NCBI GenBank assembly: GCA_947479995.1
Contig: CANKBT010000147.1
Coordinates: 1 to 7,507, forward strand
Direction of reading: 5' to 3'
DNA from: Frankiaceae bacterium
GTDB lineage: Bacteria > Actinomycetota > Actinomycetes > Mycobacteriales > SCTD01
Length of the DNA: 7,507 nt
The notes under the pieces: model-generated
Told to the model about the DNA's origin: nothing
Seen by the model: the letters and a program-made list of their open reading frames with translations, nothing else
The model's database searches: none
In this document: one piece after another, positions 5,521 to 7,507 of the stretch
Numbering within the stretch: position 1 is the stretch's first letter
How the letters are laid out: the number at the start of each line of letters is the position of its first letter
Program-made: the position numbers and the translations under genes

Positions 5521-7350
5521 CTAGGCCGGGAAGCGGCCCTGCACCTTGGCGCGGTACTCCGGCGAGGCCGCGATGCCGACCGGCACCGTGATCTCGCCGC
5601 GGCTGCGCAGCTCGGTGACGAAGCCGCCCGAGCCGCTGTCGCGCGGGCGCTGCAGCATCCGCGCGTAGTAGGCGTCGAGGCGGCGGACGAGCGCCTCCTC
5701 GGAGCCGGCGACGGCGCGCACGACCGGCGCCTGGCCGTCGGTGCGGGCGCGCGCCGCCCAGTACGCGCGCTCCTCGGCCGTCGCGCCGCGGGCGAGGACG
5801 CCGCGGTAGAGGCGGTCGGTCCAGCCCTCGAGCGTGCCGCCGGCGACGAGCAGCGACTCGCGCGAGCCGAAGATGCCGGCGCGCAGCTCGACGAGGCTCC
5901 CGGACGACAGGAACTGCTGCGACCAGCCGGCCCGCTCGCCGGCCGCCGGGGCGCGGCCGAGCGCGGCGGCGTACGCCTCGTCGACGAGGTGGCCGGCGCG
6001 CTCGCCGGACGCCGCGACGTCGCGGGCGAGGTCGGCCGTCGGCCGGCCCGCGGCCAGCTCGCGCGACCGGCCGGCCAGCTCGGCGCTGCTGGGCGCGCGG
6101 CCGAGCAGGTCGGCCCAGATGCCGCGCACGAGCGCCTGCGCCTCGGCGTACGACGTGGTCGACAGCACGAACCAGTCGCTCTTGATGCCCAGGCGCGAGC
6201 GCACCTGGTCGCCGGTGAGCGTCTTGGGCCCGGTCGTGGTGTCGGCGACGACCTGCAGCACGCGGCCGCCGTCGACGCCGAGGCCGTTGCGGGAGGTGAC
6301 GCGCAGTCCGGTGAGCTCGCCGACGCCCAGCCGCGACGACAGGTCGGCGAAGGTGAACGACGCCGACCAGTTGCGGTTCGGGTTGGCGGCGTACGCGTCG
6401 CCGAGGTCCTCGACGGCGGGGTAGACCCCGCCCGCGGTGAACCCGCCGGTGGAGGCGGAGAACTCGGTGCGCATGGTCGTGCCGCTGCTGTTCTTGCGCA
6501 CCTCGCCCGTCGTCGCGGCGATGGCCGCGTCGGTGCGCGGGTCGTCCTGCGGGGTGCGCGTCGCGCTGCTGAACGGCCGCGTCCACGCGCCGCCGTAGAC
6601 CTGGCACTGGATGGTGTCGCAGGTCGTGGCGTACGGCGCGTAGGGCGTGGCGAGGCTGTACGAGCGCGCGGCGACGGTCTGCGCGCGGATCGCCTGCGCG
6701 CCGCGCCCGCCGCCGAGGTCGGCCCACGACGCCGGCGACTCGCGCGGCACGACGCCGCGCAGGTAGGTCTCGACGCGGACCCGGTTGACGAGCGCCTGGG
6801 TGGTGCCGGCGCGCTCGACGACCTGCACGTCCCCGCGGTAGCCGCGGATCTGCCCGGCCTCGCACACCTCGACGGTCGGGGCGTCGACGGAGGCGATGAC
6901 CAGGCCGGTGCCCTCCTGCCCGGCGGGCGTCCACGGGCCGGCGCAGCCCGGGCCGGTCTTGACCGAGAACGTGCCGGCGCCGACCCGCTCGACGAGCACC
7001 GCGCCGGAGCCGGTCAGGCGGCCGTTCACGGTGAGGCCGGGCGCCGTGACGATCGCGCCCCTGCCGCGCTGCGACACCAGCTCGACCGAGATCGGCAGGT
7101 CGGGGACGGTGCCCGCGACGGTGCCGCCGTAGTAGTGGTCGAGGATCTGGCGTGCGCTCCAGCCGCGGTCGACGGCGTAGCCGAGCGCGCCCCACTGGCC
7201 CATGCCGCGGCCGTGGCCGAAGCCGTGGCCGGTGATGGTGACGGTCGGCTCGGCGGCGGCCACGGGCGTCACCGGGGCGAGCACGGCCGCGCCGCTCAGC
7301 AGCAGCCCGGCCGTCGCCAGGACCCCCGTGACCCGCGCCGACGACCTCAT
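5521..7350 (-). CDS. Secreted SpoIID/LytB-domain protein with C-terminal DUF4214-like repeats
   Basis: A 609-residue exported protein. Residues 1-33 are a signal peptide (RSSAR, then a hydrophobic core, cut near VAAA-E). The SpoIID/LytB part (about 35-400) shows GHGFGHGRGMGQWGA at 41-55, the conserved VVPRESPASW with the glutamate at 204 in the place of the catalytic Glu of Bacillus SpoIID, QAIRAQTVAARSYSL at 219-233, and the Cys pair CDTIQCQVYGG at 244-254. In Bacillus this domain is a lytic transglycosylase acting on denuded peptidoglycan; here activity is inferred only. Residues about 402-609 hold about four repeats of the form LLGRxPxxxE..W....L.......I..S.E (starting near 405, 456, 511 and 557), resembling DUF4214, seen in surface and S-layer-like proteins. 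The ATG overlaps the stop of the upstream gene (ATGA, 7350-7347) and has no clear ribosome site, so coupling is likely. The first lectin follows 67 bases after its stop. Confidence 0.9.
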   Translation of the reverse strand: MRSSARVTGVLATAGLLLSGAAVLAPVTPVAAAEPTVTITGHGFGHGRGMGQWGALGYAVDRGWSARQILDHYYGGTVAGTVPDLPISVELVSQRGRGAIVTAPGLTVNGRLTGSGAVLVERVGAGTFSVKTGPGCAGPWTPAGQEGTGLVIASVDAPTVEVCEAGQIRGYRGDVQVVERAGTTQALVNRVRVETYLRGVVPRESPASWADLGGGRGAQAIRAQTVAARSYSLATPYAPYATTCDTIQCQVYGGAWTRPFSSATRTPQDDPRTDAAIAATTGEVRKNSSGTTMRTEFSASTGGFTAGGVYPAVEDLGDAYAANPNRNWSASFTFADLSSRLGVGELTGLRVTSRNGLGVDGGRVLQVVADTTTGPKTLTGDQVRSRLGIKSDWFVLSTTSYAEAQALVRGIWADLLGRAPSSAELAGRSRELAAGRPTADLARDVAASGERAGHLVDEAYAAALGRAPAAGERAGWSQQFLSSGSLVELRAGIFGSRESLLVAGGTLEGWTDRLYRGVLARGATAEERAYWAARARTDGQAPVVRAVAGSEEALVRRLDAYYARMLQRPRDSGSGGFVTELRSRGEITVPVGIAASPEYRAKVQGRFPA

Positions 7351-7507
7351 CGGCGGACCATGTCGACGATGGTGTCGTTGGGGACGGCTCCGGCGGGGGC
7401 GCCGCGGAAGGGGGCGTCGCCGAAGGTGAAGATGCCGCCCTTCTCGGCGATGACGTAGTAGCCGTTGCCGGTGCTGGTGGGGACGATCTCGGTGCCGAGG
7501 TCGGGGA
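7347..7507 (-). CDS. Repeat protein with GGIFTFGDAPFRG motif (3' end only)
   Basis: The last 52 whole codons of a gene that enters from the right edge. The tail reads GYYVIAEKGGIFTFGDAPFR, followed by GAPAGAVPNDTIVDMVRR and a stop. This is the repeat unit (GYW.VA.DGG.F.FGDA.F.G) common in secreted actinobacterial proteins, often in several copies forming a propeller-like domain and often beside cell-wall enzymes. Its TGA (7349-7347) overlaps the ATG of the SpoIID-family gene by ATGA, so the two are translationally coupled. Only one unit is visible, so the overall architecture and function are unknown. Confidence 0.8.
   Translation of the reverse strand, partial: PDLGTEIVPTSTGNGYYVIAEKGGIFTFGDAPFRGAPAGAVPNDTIVDMVRR

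Noticed and set aside
5310..7195. Very long minus-strand open frame continuing upstream of the second lectin through the SpoIID-family gene
   Set aside because: Upstream of about 5310 it is an Arg/Pro/Gly-rich out-of-frame reading of the SpoIID-family gene; only the part from 5310 to 4241 is lectin.
5332..7458. Plus-strand open frame of about 700 codons antisense to the SpoIID-family gene
   Set aside because: Composition is low-complexity Ala/Arg/Gly, with no domain, and the opposite strand has a convincing exported protein with conserved motifs.
1..7507. tRNA, rRNA, insertion sequences, phage attachment sites
   Set aside because: Nearly all bases lie in coding genes; no cloverleaf, transposase motif, or terminal inverted repeat with target duplication was seen.

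Overview
The DNA is very GC-rich (third codon positions almost all G or C), uses GTG starts, and shows tightly overlapping start and stop codons. Together with the gene content (SpoIID/LytB-domain protein, tandem bulb-type lectins, a 'GGIFTFGDAPF' repeat protein) this points to a high-GC actinobacterium. I cannot name the genus from the sequence alone.

Layout. Bases 1-2824 are a plus-strand run: the 3' end of a polysaccharide ABC-exporter permease (Wzm type), then its ATPase with a C-terminal carbohydrate-binding domain (Wzt type), then a polytopic membrane protein of unknown function. The stop and start codons overlap at both junctions (TGATG at 484-488, GTGA at 1688-1691), so this is a translationally coupled operon whose start lies left of the window. 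Bases 2852-7507 are a convergent minus-strand run, read right to left: the 3' end of a repeat protein with a GGIFTFGDAPFRG motif, overlapping by ATGA a secreted SpoIID/LytB protein with C-terminal DUF4214-like repeats, then two secreted paralogous bulb-type (GNA-like) lectins. The two operons meet tail to tail across only 27 bp.

The most notable observation is that both lectin genes are broken near the 5' end by a single-base indel in a C homopolymer. In the 4104-to-2852 gene, a well-placed ribosome binding site and GTG open into 9 Cs. One more C (or two fewer) restores a full signal peptide joined to three lectin domains. In the 5453-to-4241 gene a run of 6 Cs carries one extra base, and removing it restores an alignment with the sister gene that needs no gaps there. 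Homopolymer sequencing error is the plain explanation. Slippage-based phase variation of two surface lectins is the interesting one. The bodies downstream are open for over 300 codons and keep their sugar-binding motifs, so these are not decayed pseudogenes.

How the parts may work together (inference): the plus-strand operon exports a surface polysaccharide, while the minus-strand operon exports a wall-acting SpoIID-type enzyme and mannose-type lectins that could bind that glycan or foreign glycans. Nothing in the sequence proves a functional link beyond adjacency.
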